From contig CAJVYE010000010.1 of the NCBI GenBank assembly GCA_913009285.1, positions 1 to 12,427 on the forward strand: a stretch of DNA of 12,427 bases. Direction: 5' to 3'. Made by a program: the position numbers and the translations under genes. How positions within the stretch are numbered: position 1 is the first letter of the stretch; each line of letters starts with the position of its first letter. Under the pieces are notes generated by a model. The model did no database searches. It saw only the letters and a list, made by a program, of their open reading frames with translations, and was not told the DNA's origin. Of this stretch, positions 1 through 5,260 are shown in pieces. Source of the stretch: an uncultured Nitrospirota bacterium (lineage in GTDB: Bacteria > Nitrospinota > Nitrospinia > SZUA-224).

Positions 1-36
1 TCTACCTTTTGGTATCTTTATAAGTCGAATATATGG

Positions 37-112
37 GGGCCGCTAGCTCAGTTGGTAGAGCAACGCCCTTTTAAGGCGTGGGTCGAAGGTTCGAATCCTT
101 CGCGGCTCACCA
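37..112 (+). tRNA. tRNA-Lys (UUU), CCA encoded
   Basis: The sequence folds as a full cloverleaf. The 7-bp acceptor stem GGGCCGC/GCGGCTC has one G-T pair, the D arm begins GCTCAGTTGG, the anticodon stem ACGCC/GGCGT encloses loop CTTTTAA, and the T arm carries GGTTCGAATCC. The loop gives anticodon TTT, so the tRNA reads lysine AAA/AAG codons. Discriminator A109 is followed by a genomically encoded CCA at 110-112. A MITE-like hairpin element begins about 11 bases after the CCA, so the mature 3' end lies almost against the element. Confidence 0.97.
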
Positions 113-122
113 AAATTATGAG

Positions 123-301
123 ATCTATACTCTGGACGGCCATAAATTTAGCTTTCTCGCATCTCATCTTCAGGCCATCTTTGACCGATCTTCAATCGCG
201 ATTTCCTCAACGTAGCATAACTACGCTTCGGAAATTGCTCAATCAGATCGGCTAAATCTGAGCACGAGAAAACCAAATTTATGGCCGTCCAGAATATAGA
301 T
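123..301. mobile_element. MITE-like hairpin element, copy 1
   Basis: The element is about 179 bp. Its ends are near-perfect inverted repeats: 123-149 pairs with 275-301 with one mismatch, and the core CTGGACGGCCATAAATTT pairs exactly. The interior is also largely self-complementary, for example 216-224 CAACGTAGC against CTACGC a few bases later, so the whole unit folds as one long imperfect hairpin. TA dinucleotides abut both ends (TA-CTCTGG and CCAGAA-TA), as expected for the TA target duplication of IS630/Tc1-mariner-type elements. It has no credible coding capacity. A second copy about 96% identical, in the same orientation, lies at 1407-1586. Read through, it would separate tRNA-Lys from tRNA-Glu. 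Non-autonomous mobility is inferred; the repeat structure is seen directly. Confidence 0.85.
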
Positions 302-315
302 TTTAAGATTTTCCC

Positions 316-393
<78 letters not shown>

Positions 394-400
394 ATTAAGG

Positions 401-450
401 TATACTCAAGTAGGCTATAAATTGGGATTTTCGCATCTCATCCTTGACCA
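401..450 (+). repeat. Decayed left end of a third MITE copy
   Basis: Starting at TATACTC (401-407), the sequence aligns with the left end of the two intact copies. It shares the TATACTC start, a GGC.ATAAATT segment and TTTCTCGCATCTCATC in the form TTTTCGCATCTCATC (429-443), with scattered substitutions and one gap. No matching right end is recognisable before the outer-membrane gene, so this is either a truncated or a strongly diverged copy. The rest of the stretch to 553 shows no gene or clear terminator. Confidence 0.6.
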
Positions 451-553
451 CAAAAATATTTAAATATGTCTGTGCCCAAAGCTATTAAAGCGCCTTGCCT
501 GTAGCACTTCTTCGGCGTATTCTAACGATTTCAATTGCATTTTTTGGGATAAA

Positions 554-1390
554 TCATTCATGCACCTGAACTAGTTGCTTGGATTTGGCAAACACCCAAG
601 AGAGACCGGCGCCGATCAGGAAGGCATGTTTTTGCTTCACCAGTGGACTGTCCTCAAACACTGTGCCGCTCAGATTGTCATATCTGGCAAACGCACCGAG
701 CCAGAATATAGGAAAGCGTTTGCTCATGGACATTCCCAGGCGTATGCCGCCGTAGCCGGCCTGGGCGTCATAAACAGGTCGCTCGGCGGTGACATATTGT
801 GTATCGACCTCATAATAATAATCATGAAATCGCTCGGTGGCATATAATGCGCCTAGGGCAAAACCCATCTTCCAGCCGCCCCCGGGTCCTGTATCCTTGA
901 CGTAGAAATTTAAATGAGGTGCGAACACCCAGCCCGCTGTTTCATAATGGAAGAAATCCGTGGCGATTACAGCACGCAAAGGGAAGTGCAAGGACCAGAC
1001 GTGCTTGTCCAGTGCATCTCTGCTGAGAAATACTTGCAGCGATGGTCCCACTTCCAAGGTGGGATCGAGATCGGGCATACCGCGGCGCGTGCCGTTGTGC
1101 TCGCTATTTACCGGCACGCCGGCGTTGGCACTGATGTCCAGCTTCAAGCGGTCTGATTTGAAAAGATCGCCGCGCACACCCTTCTGGTCCACTTTCAATA
1201 TTTCACCACGGTACATCAGATAGGGAATGGGAATAAAATAATTGCGTTGCTCATCCGAACCGTTGTAATCGGGCATGTTCAAACTGGCGATACCGATACC
1301 GGCCTCCCAAAGAGGCTTCTCATTGGCTTCGCCGGCAGCAACTAGCCCCAATGTAATAAAGATGAAGACAACTCGAAAGAACGACTGCAC
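554..1390 (-). CDS. MipA/OmpV family outer-membrane protein
   Basis: The 278-aa product fits the MipA/OmpV family of outer-membrane beta-barrel proteins, which includes MipA, the E. coli scaffold between MltA and PBP1B, and Vibrio OmpV. Visible evidence is an N-terminal signal peptide (hydrophobic residues about 7-19, likely cleavage after VAAGEA near residue 22). Next comes a family-like GIGIASLNMPDYNGSDE segment with the aromatic IPIPYLMYRGEIL stretch, then alternating aromatic beta strands, and a C-terminal strand GAGLSWVFAKS. The start is GTG at 1390; no ATG or strong Shine-Dalgarno lies nearby. The exact role in this organism is unknown. The gene is clearly more GC-rich than the AT-rich core genes to its right and is bracketed by repeat elements, which suggests horizontal acquisition. 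The second MITE copy ends only 16 bp upstream of the start codon. Confidence 0.85.
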   Translation of the reverse strand: MQSFFRVVFIFITLGLVAAGEANEKPLWEAGIGIASLNMPDYNGSDEQRNYFIPIPYLMYRGEILKVDQKGVRGDLFKSDRLKLDISANAGVPVNSEHNGTRRGMPDLDPTLEVGPSLQVFLSRDALDKHVWSLHFPLRAVIATDFFHYETAGWVFAPHLNFYVKDTGPGGGWKMGFALGALYATERFHDYYYEVDTQYVTAERPVYDAQAGYGGIRLGMSMSKRFPIFWLGAFARYDNLSGTVFEDSPLVKQKHAFLIGAGLSWVFAKSKQLVQVHE

Positions 1391-1402
1391 GTGATGACCC
1401 CA

Positions 1403-1408
1403 ATTATA
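1403..1408 (-). promoter_or_regulatory. -10 box at MITE/mipA-like gene junction
   Basis: On the minus strand these bases read TATAAT, a perfect sigma-70 -10 hexamer, 12 bases before the GTG start of the MipA/OmpV gene. Two of the six bases lie within the terminal inverted repeat of MITE copy 2, so the box straddles the insertion junction. No good -35 hexamer is seen 16-18 bp upstream, inside the element. The likely transcript start would leave a leader of only about 5 nt. Confidence 0.4.
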
Positions 1409-1586
1409 CTCTGGACGGCCATAAATTTAGCTTTCTCGCATCTCATCTTCAGGCCATCTTTGACCGATCTTCAATCGCGATTTCCTCAACGTAGCACAAC
1501 TACGCCTCGGAAATTGCTCAATCAGATAGGCCAAATCTGACCTAAATCTGAGCACGATAAAACCAAATTTATGGCTGTCCAGAGTA
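1407..1586. mobile_element. MITE-like hairpin element, copy 2
   Basis: This is the same element as at 123-301, in the same orientation. Terminal inverted repeats 1407-1428 and 1565-1586 pair with one mismatch. The TA ends are present (TA-CTCTGG and CCAGAG-TA). Compared with copy 1 I count about six substitutions plus an 11-bp insertion caused by tandem duplication around AAATCTG (near 1534-1551). The copies therefore differ little, which suggests recent spread or gene conversion. The element separates the outer-membrane gene from the RNase Z-like gene and occupies the former upstream region of the outer-membrane gene. Confidence 0.85.
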
Positions 1587-1690
1587 GCAGATAGGAAATT
1601 CCTTTTTTGATCTGTATAAACATTAACCCAATAATCAGGAAGATCGCAACCTCTTTTTCTAATTTGTCAAGCCAAAGTAGAAGTGTCCTA

Positions 1691-1710
1691 CTTCCATATC
1701 TGCGTGGAAG
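1691..1710. repeat. Small inverted repeat CTTCCA/TGGAAG
   Basis: CTTCCA at 1691-1696 and TGGAAG at 1705-1710 can form a 6-bp stem with an 8-base loop. It lies next to the stronger hairpin at 1717-1741 and may be part of a structured 3' end of the RNase Z-like transcript. The remainder of 1587-1690 shows nothing else I can support. Confidence 0.35.
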
Positions 1711-1716
1711 CGGTAG

Positions 1717-1741
1717 CTTATGGATTCTATGAATCCATAAG
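1717..1741 (-). terminator. Perfect 11-bp hairpin after RNase Z-like gene
   Basis: CTTATGGATTC (1717-1727) and GAATCCATAAG (1731-1741) are exact inverted repeats with a 3-base loop. The hairpin starts 7 bases past the stop codon of the minus-strand RNase Z-like gene. The T-tract of an intrinsic terminator is missing on that strand, so it may instead stabilise the mRNA 3' end or pause polymerase. Confidence 0.4.
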
Positions 1742-1748
1742 GGACGGG

Positions 1749-2735
1749 TTATCTATTAAACTCCTCTATTGCCTCATTATACAGTTTGTCTTCCATATTT
1801 TGATACCTGGGAGAAAAGTGGAATATCTCAAGTCTCTTTACCCCTGCAAGTCTGGCCAGCTCTCCAGCCTGTCTTGCAGTGAGATGGTATCTCTCCTTTG
1901 CCCTATTTATCTCCTCTTCTATAAATGCCGCCTCGCAATATAATATGTCACAATCCTGTGCTATATGGATTATTTTTTTAATATTCCCCTCGCTATAGAC
2001 TGCATCTACCACATAGGCAATCTTTTGCCCCTTTGTAATCATGACAAATTCGTCTTTTAATTCCCCTATTTTGGCCCTCTTGATCCCCTTTTTCATTGGT
2101 ACCTCAATCATATATTCATCTGATCTCCCTTCCCTTAGGCATCTCTTTAATTCACCCAGCCATGGCCCCACTGGCAGATTTTGTTGAATTAATGCATCCT
2201 TGTTTATGTTTATATGAAATTCCTCTGAAAGAGAAAACGCCATGCAGGGTATAAGATGATCAAGAAGGACCCCTTCTATCTTGAGGAGAGGCTCATCTAT
2301 CAGTATCCCATTAAATGGGATTTCAGATTCATTATCCTTTCTATTAAATTTGTCTTTGCAGATGAATTTAGAGTCCCTGATTCTATCAGGTGAAACCTCT
2401 ACTACCTCTAAGATAAACGGGTAATCTCCCACCAGATTCCATGTATAAGCTGCAAGTTTACCTTCTATATTGGAGATTATTCCTGGGGGACCAAAGATCC
2501 TGAGTCTCTTTTCCCTTCCGAGCAGAAGACGCAAAAGATGATCAAAGCCTATAAAATGATCTATATGGGTATGGGAGACAAAGACATCTGATACCTTGAG
2601 GAGCTTTGATGTGGCTATACTCTGGATTTCGCCCAGGTCAAAAAGGATAGCCCTCTTTTCCCTGAAGATCTCTATATAAAGACCAGGATCATCAAAAGGT
2701 CCATTGATAAGGTTAGAATGAAAAATTGGCTTCAT
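1749..2735 (-). CDS. RNase Z-like metallo-beta-lactamase-fold hydrolase
   Basis: The 328-aa product has the metal-binding pattern of the RNase Z/ElaC branch of the metallo-beta-lactamase fold. Visible residues are SHTHIDH at 54-60 (ligands H55, H57, D59, H60), H160 in LDHLIPCMAF, D244 in YVVDAVYS, and H306 in the RNase Z-type HFSPRY motif (306-311). The HLTARQAGELA helix at 284-294 also fits RNase Z. RNase Z removes tRNA 3' trailers endonucleolytically. However, the usual DT after the bridging aspartate is DA here, the protein is somewhat longer than the usual ~305 residues, and both local tRNAs encode CCA. It could therefore be a divergent paralogue with another phosphodiester substrate. There is no Shine-Dalgarno before the ATG; a promoter at 2743-2771 suggests a leaderless mRNA. 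Confidence 0.85.
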   Translation of the reverse strand: MKPIFHSNLINGPFDDPGLYIEIFREKRAILFDLGEIQSIATSKLLKVSDVFVSHTHIDHFIGFDHLLRLLLGREKRLRIFGPPGIISNIEGKLAAYTWNLVGDYPFILEVVEVSPDRIRDSKFICKDKFNRKDNESEIPFNGILIDEPLLKIEGVLLDHLIPCMAFSLSEEFHININKDALIQQNLPVGPWLGELKRCLREGRSDEYMIEVPMKKGIKRAKIGELKDEFVMITKGQKIAYVVDAVYSEGNIKKIIHIAQDCDILYCEAAFIEEEINRAKERYHLTARQAGELARLAGVKRLEIFHFSPRYQNMEDKLYNEAIEEFNR

Positions 2736-2742
2736 TCTATAA

Positions 2743-2771
2743 ATAATATGACTTAAGGGAAAAAATTACAA
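2743..2771 (-). promoter_or_regulatory. Promoter of RNase Z-like gene (leaderless)
   Basis: On the minus strand there is TTGTAA (2771-2766) as -35, a 17-bp spacer, and TATTAT (2748-2743) as -10. The -10 ends 7 bases before the ATG at 2735, so transcription would begin at or next to the start codon. No Shine-Dalgarno is present. Confidence 0.5.
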
Positions 2772-2773
2772 GG

Positions 2774-2946
2774 AAATTTGGTAAGCGTTCACTTTAACAC
2801 TGAAATTAGAAATTGGAAATTAGGTAATAGTTCAGCCATAATACGTTACCACGGATATTCCGTGAATATCCGTGGTGAATTATTACGATAACGCAAATTT
2901 TCAATTTCTAATTTCCAATTTCAAACCGTGAACGGTTACGAAATTT
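2774..2946. repeat. Nested palindromic element, ~173 bp
   Basis: Three nested inverted repeats share one centre. The outer arms are AAATTTGGTAAGCGTTCAC (2774-2792) and its near complement at 2928-2946 (two mismatches). The middle arms are rich in GAAATT/AATTTC (2802-2823 and 2902-2922). The inner hairpin is exact: ACCACGGATATT (2848-2859), loop CCGTG, and complement at 2865-2876. There is no coding capacity. It resembles a second, unrelated MITE-type family or a dispersed palindromic repeat, and it fills the spacer between two divergent genes. Confidence 0.75.
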
Positions 2947-2956
2947 GTAAAGTGTA

Positions 2957-2985
2957 TTGACTGAGTCTTTTTTGTCAGATAATAT
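2957..2985 (+). promoter_or_regulatory. Promoter of DUF72 gene (leaderless)
   Basis: TTGACT (2957-2962) is followed by a 17-bp spacer and TAATAT (2980-2985); alternatively the -10 is GATAAT at 2978-2983 with a 15-bp spacer. The ATG at 2992 lies only 6-8 bases past the -10, and there is no Shine-Dalgarno. The gene is therefore predicted to be transcribed leaderless. Confidence 0.5.
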
Positions 2986-2991
2986 GCCTTT

Positions 2992-3741
2992 ATGATGAAA
3001 GGGAGATTCTTTGTAGGTACCAGCGGCTGGAGCTATAAACATTGGAAGGGGGTATTTTATCCACAAGAATTAAGCCAGAGTAAATGGCTCAAGTATTACT
3101 CTCAGCACTTTGATACAGTAGAGATTAATAATTCCTTTTACCGTTTACCAGAGAAAGAGACATTTGTGGCCTGGAGAAAAGCCACTCCTCCCAATTTTAT
3201 CTTTGCGGTTAAGGCTAACAGATTTATTACCCATATGAAGAAACTCAGCCAGCCAGACCTCTCCCTTAGCAAATTTTTTGATAATTCATCTGGTCTTAAC
3301 AAAAAGTTAGGGCCAATCCTGTTTCAGCTTCCTCCATTCTGGAATCTGAATCTGAAGCGCTTCAAGGAATTTGTAGCTGCTCTTAAAAGGCAGAAGATTA
3401 TCAAGGGTATGAGAATTACCCTTGAGATAAGAAATGCTACATGGCTATCTGAAGATGTCTATTATATATTAAAGAATGCCAATATTTCCCTGTGCTTCTC
3501 TGATTGGACCAACCTTAAGGTAGAAGGCCCTGTTACCGCTGACTTTGTCTTTATTCGAAGACATGGTTCATCCGTACTCTATGCCTCAGAATATTCTGAT
3601 GAAGAGCTAATAAAGGATGCAAAAAGGATAAGAGACTGGTTAAAAAAAGGAATAGATGTCTACATATACTTTAATAACGATGCCTATGGATGGGCCACTA
3701 AAAATGCCCGGACGCTATTGGAAATGATAAGGGCTCTATAG
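2992..3741 (+). CDS. DUF72 (YecE-like) family protein
   Basis: This 249-aa protein is a typical full-length DUF72 family member, a TIM-barrel-like family whose biochemical role is not established. Family signatures in order are VGTSGWSYKHWKGVFYP (8-24), FDTVEINNSFYRLP (40-53), FAVKANRFITHMKKL (71-85), LGPILFQLPP (106-115), LEIRNATWL (144-152) and VYIYFNNDAYGWA (223-235). There are two adjacent ATG codons (2992 and 2995); I chose the first because of the promoter spacing, but either may be used. The last six bases overlap the stop of the convergent thiamine-binding gene, so there is no room for a conventional terminator between them. Confidence 0.92.
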   Translation: MMKGRFFVGTSGWSYKHWKGVFYPQELSQSKWLKYYSQHFDTVEINNSFYRLPEKETFVAWRKATPPNFIFAVKANRFITHMKKLSQPDLSLSKFFDNSSGLNKKLGPILFQLPPFWNLNLKRFKEFVAALKRQKIIKGMRITLEIRNATWLSEDVYYILKNANISLCFSDWTNLKVEGPVTADFVFIRRHGSSVLYASEYSDEELIKDAKRIRDWLKKGIDVYIYFNNDAYGWATKNARTLLEMIRAL

Positions 3742-4032
3742 TCTACTTTTCACTGATTTAATTTTATCATCAAGCCCGACTTCTTTATCTCTGCGATCGT
3801 CTATGATTATTGTAGTCAAAACCCTTTTCATCCCATCTATAAATGGAATTTCATGGAGTTCCCGTGCAATGGAAAATACACGATCTGTTTTCCCCTCAAT
3901 AATGGTACCCATATCTGTCAACCTGTAGTTGAGATTTTCGCGTTTGCATTTCTTGATAATATCAGTCACATAGGAGCTAAGGCTTGTCGTTGGCGTCCCC
4001 ACAGGAACAACGCTTATTTGTAGTAAGGCCAT
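3736..4032 (-). CDS. MTH1187-family thiamine-binding protein (DUF77)
   Basis: The 98-aa product matches the small ferredoxin-like-fold MTH1187/YkoF-type family annotated as thiamine-binding. Family features are the N-terminal beta strand LLQISVVPVGT, the segment Y-R-L-T-D-M-G-T-I-I-E-G (36-47), and the C-terminal strand TTIIIDDRRDKE. Members are cytosolic oligomers thought to bind thiamine or related ligands; that function is known from the family, not shown here. The ATG at 4032 is preceded by GGAGG with a 5-base gap, a strong ribosome binding site. It follows rplT by 33 bases on the same strand and is probably co-transcribed, an unusual partner for ribosomal protein genes. The stop overlaps the DUF72 stop in convergent orientation. 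Confidence 0.88.
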   Translation of the reverse strand: MALLQISVVPVGTPTTSLSSYVTDIIKKCKRENLNYRLTDMGTIIEGKTDRVFSIARELHEIPFIDGMKRVLTTIIIDDRRDKEVGLDDKIKSVKSRL

Positions 4033-4065
4033 AATACCTCCATTAATTTTGGAAAATAAAATTTA

Positions 4066-4422
4066 CTATGCAACCTTCTCTTTAGCTAGCTCCACAAGCC
4101 TCTTAAAGGAGGCAGGATCATTTACTGCCATATCTGCTAGTATCTTTCTATCCAGCTCCACTTGGGCATTCTTCAGCCCAGCGATAAATCTACTATATGT
4201 CATCCCATCCAGTCTAACTGCTGCATTGATCCTGGCTATCCATAATTTACGGAACTCTCTTTTTCTTGTCCTCCTGTCTCTGTAGGCATATTTTAGAGAT
4301 CTATCCACAGCCTCCCGGGCTTCACGAAAAAGATTTTTTCTCGTTCCTTTAAACCCTTTGGCCAATTCAAGTATCTTTTTCCTTCTCTTCCTTCTACTTG
4401 TACCATTTATTGCCCTTGGCAT
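4066..4422 (-). CDS. rplT: 50S ribosomal protein L20
   Basis: The 118-aa protein has the standard length for bL20. It has the basic N-terminal extension [24 protein letters not shown] and the highly conserved [26 protein letters not shown] core, followed by [29 protein letters not shown]. bL20 binds 23S rRNA early in large-subunit assembly. In E. coli L20 also represses its own operon by binding mRNA upstream of rpmI; I see no obvious counterpart here, where only 21 bases separate infC and rpmI. GGGAGGAT at 4428-4435 is a strong Shine-Dalgarno. It lies just after the rpmI stop, in keeping with co-transcription. Confidence 0.98.
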   Translation of the reverse strand: MPRAINGTSRRKRRKKILELAKGFKGTRKNLFREAREAVDRSLKYAYRDRRTRKREFRKLWIARINAAVRLDGMTYSRFIAGLKNAQVELDRKILADMAVNDPASFKRLVELAKEKVA

Positions 4423-4436
4423 TCTTTATCCTCCCG

Positions 4437-4634
4437 TTATTTATAAGGTATTAACCTCTTTACCTTCTTCTCGTCTGCCTTATCTACTAGACCTCTTTTT
4501 CTAAGACACCTCTTACGTTTGGTTGTTTTACTCGTAAGGATATGACTCGTATATGCCTTACTTCTACTTATTTTTCCAGAAGCTCTCCTTTTAAACCTTT
4601 TTGCCGCTCCTTTATTTGTCTTCATCTTTGGCAC
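4437..4634 (-). CDS. rpmI: 50S ribosomal protein L35 (GTG start)
   Basis: The 65-aa basic protein is a normal bL35: [21 protein letters not shown], then [22 protein letters not shown] and a C-terminal [16 protein letters not shown]. It belongs to the large ribosomal subunit. The start is GTG at 4634, supported by the conserved MPKMKTN beginning and by GGGAGG about 8 bases upstream. An internal ATG three codons later would remove the conserved N-terminus. It sits between infC (21-base gap) and rplT (14-base gap). Confidence 0.97.
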   Translation of the reverse strand: MPKMKTNKGAAKRFKRRASGKISRSKAYTSHILTSKTTKRKRCLRKRGLVDKADEKKVKRLIPYK

Positions 4635-4655
4635 GATATACCTCCCACCTTTATT

Positions 4656-5195
4656 TTATTTCTGTTCAATCTTCTGTTTTTCTGTATGCATATTAGGTAT
4701 CATGATCATCGTCAGGTTTCGCCCTTCCTTCTTTGGCGGTTGTTCTACACTCCCTATATCCTTTATATCCTCTGCAATCCGTTTCAACATCTTCTCCCCA
4801 ATATGCTTATGTACGACCTCTCTTCCCCTGAATATTATAGTAATCTTTGCCTTGTCTCCTCCAGTAAGGAATCTTCGCACATGATTTACCTTAAATTGAT
4901 AATCATGTTCCTCTGTCTTAGGTCTTAGCTTTATCTCTTTAACTTGTATAGTCTTTTGCTTTTTCTTTGCCTCTTGATTCTTTTTGCTTTGTTTATATTT
5001 ATACTTACCATAGTCTATTATCTTACAAACAGGGGGCTTTTCATTAGGAGCTACCTCCAACAAATCAAGTCCTTTTTCATTGGCCAGTGCCAGTGCTTCA
5101 ACCGTTGGCATTGCACCTAAATATTTTCCGGTGTCATCGATTACAACAACCTCATCGATCCGAATCATCTTATTAAAACGCAATCTTTTAACTAT
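4656..5195 (-). CDS. infC: Translation initiation factor IF-3, probable ATA start
   Basis: IF-3 binds the 30S subunit, prevents premature 50S joining and enforces start-codon fidelity. Family features counted from the TTG at 5183 are the N-domain EALALANEKGLDLLEVAPNEKPPVCKIIDYGKYKYKQSKK (29-68), a lysine-rich linker, and the C-domain VKEIKLRPKTEEHDYQFKV with FRGREVVHKHIGEKML (118-133). No ATG in frame sits near the ribosome binding site. The excellent GGGAGGTGA at about 5202-5210 is followed in frame by ATA at 5195, 9 bases after GGAGG, giving VKRLRFNKMIRIDEV. TTG at 5183 and ATG at 5168 are 21 or more bases away and have no Shine-Dalgarno. An AUN start would match the AUU of E. coli infC, where IF-3 discriminates against its own start for autoregulation. 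The factor itself is certain; the start is inferred. Confidence 0.9.
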   Translation of the reverse strand: MVKRLRFNKMIRIDEVVVIDDTGKYLGAMPTVEALALANEKGLDLLEVAPNEKPPVCKIIDYGKYKYKQSKKNQEAKKKQKTIQVKEIKLRPKTEEHDYQFKVNHVRRFLTGGDKAKITIIFRGREVVHKHIGEKMLKRIAEDIKDIGSVEQPPKKEGRNLTMIMIPNMHTEKQKIEQK

Positions 5196-5214
5196 TTCAT
5201 ATCACCTCCCTCTT
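5192..5214 (-). promoter_or_regulatory. infC ribosome binding site with AUG-AAA-UAG mini-ORF
   Basis: On the minus strand a near-perfect Shine-Dalgarno (AGAGGGAGGTGA) is followed by ATGAAATAG (5200-5192). This out-of-frame two-codon ORF has a stop that overlaps the proposed ATA start of infC (5195-5193). It may be part of IF-3-dependent autoregulation or simply chance. Confidence 0.5.
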
Positions 5215-5260
5215 AAATTTAGTAATAGTAGAAAGTAGGGAGTAGGCACTAAAAAACTGC

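Noticed and set aside
575-1223. Plus-strand reading frames opposite the outer-membrane gene
   Set aside because: They are antisense shadows; the minus-strand frame has a signal peptide and recognisable family sequence.
2774-2946. CRISPR-like array in the DUF72 upstream spacer
   Set aside because: The repeated GAAATT/AATTTC words are inverted around one centre, not regularly spaced direct repeats with unique spacers, and no cas genes are present.
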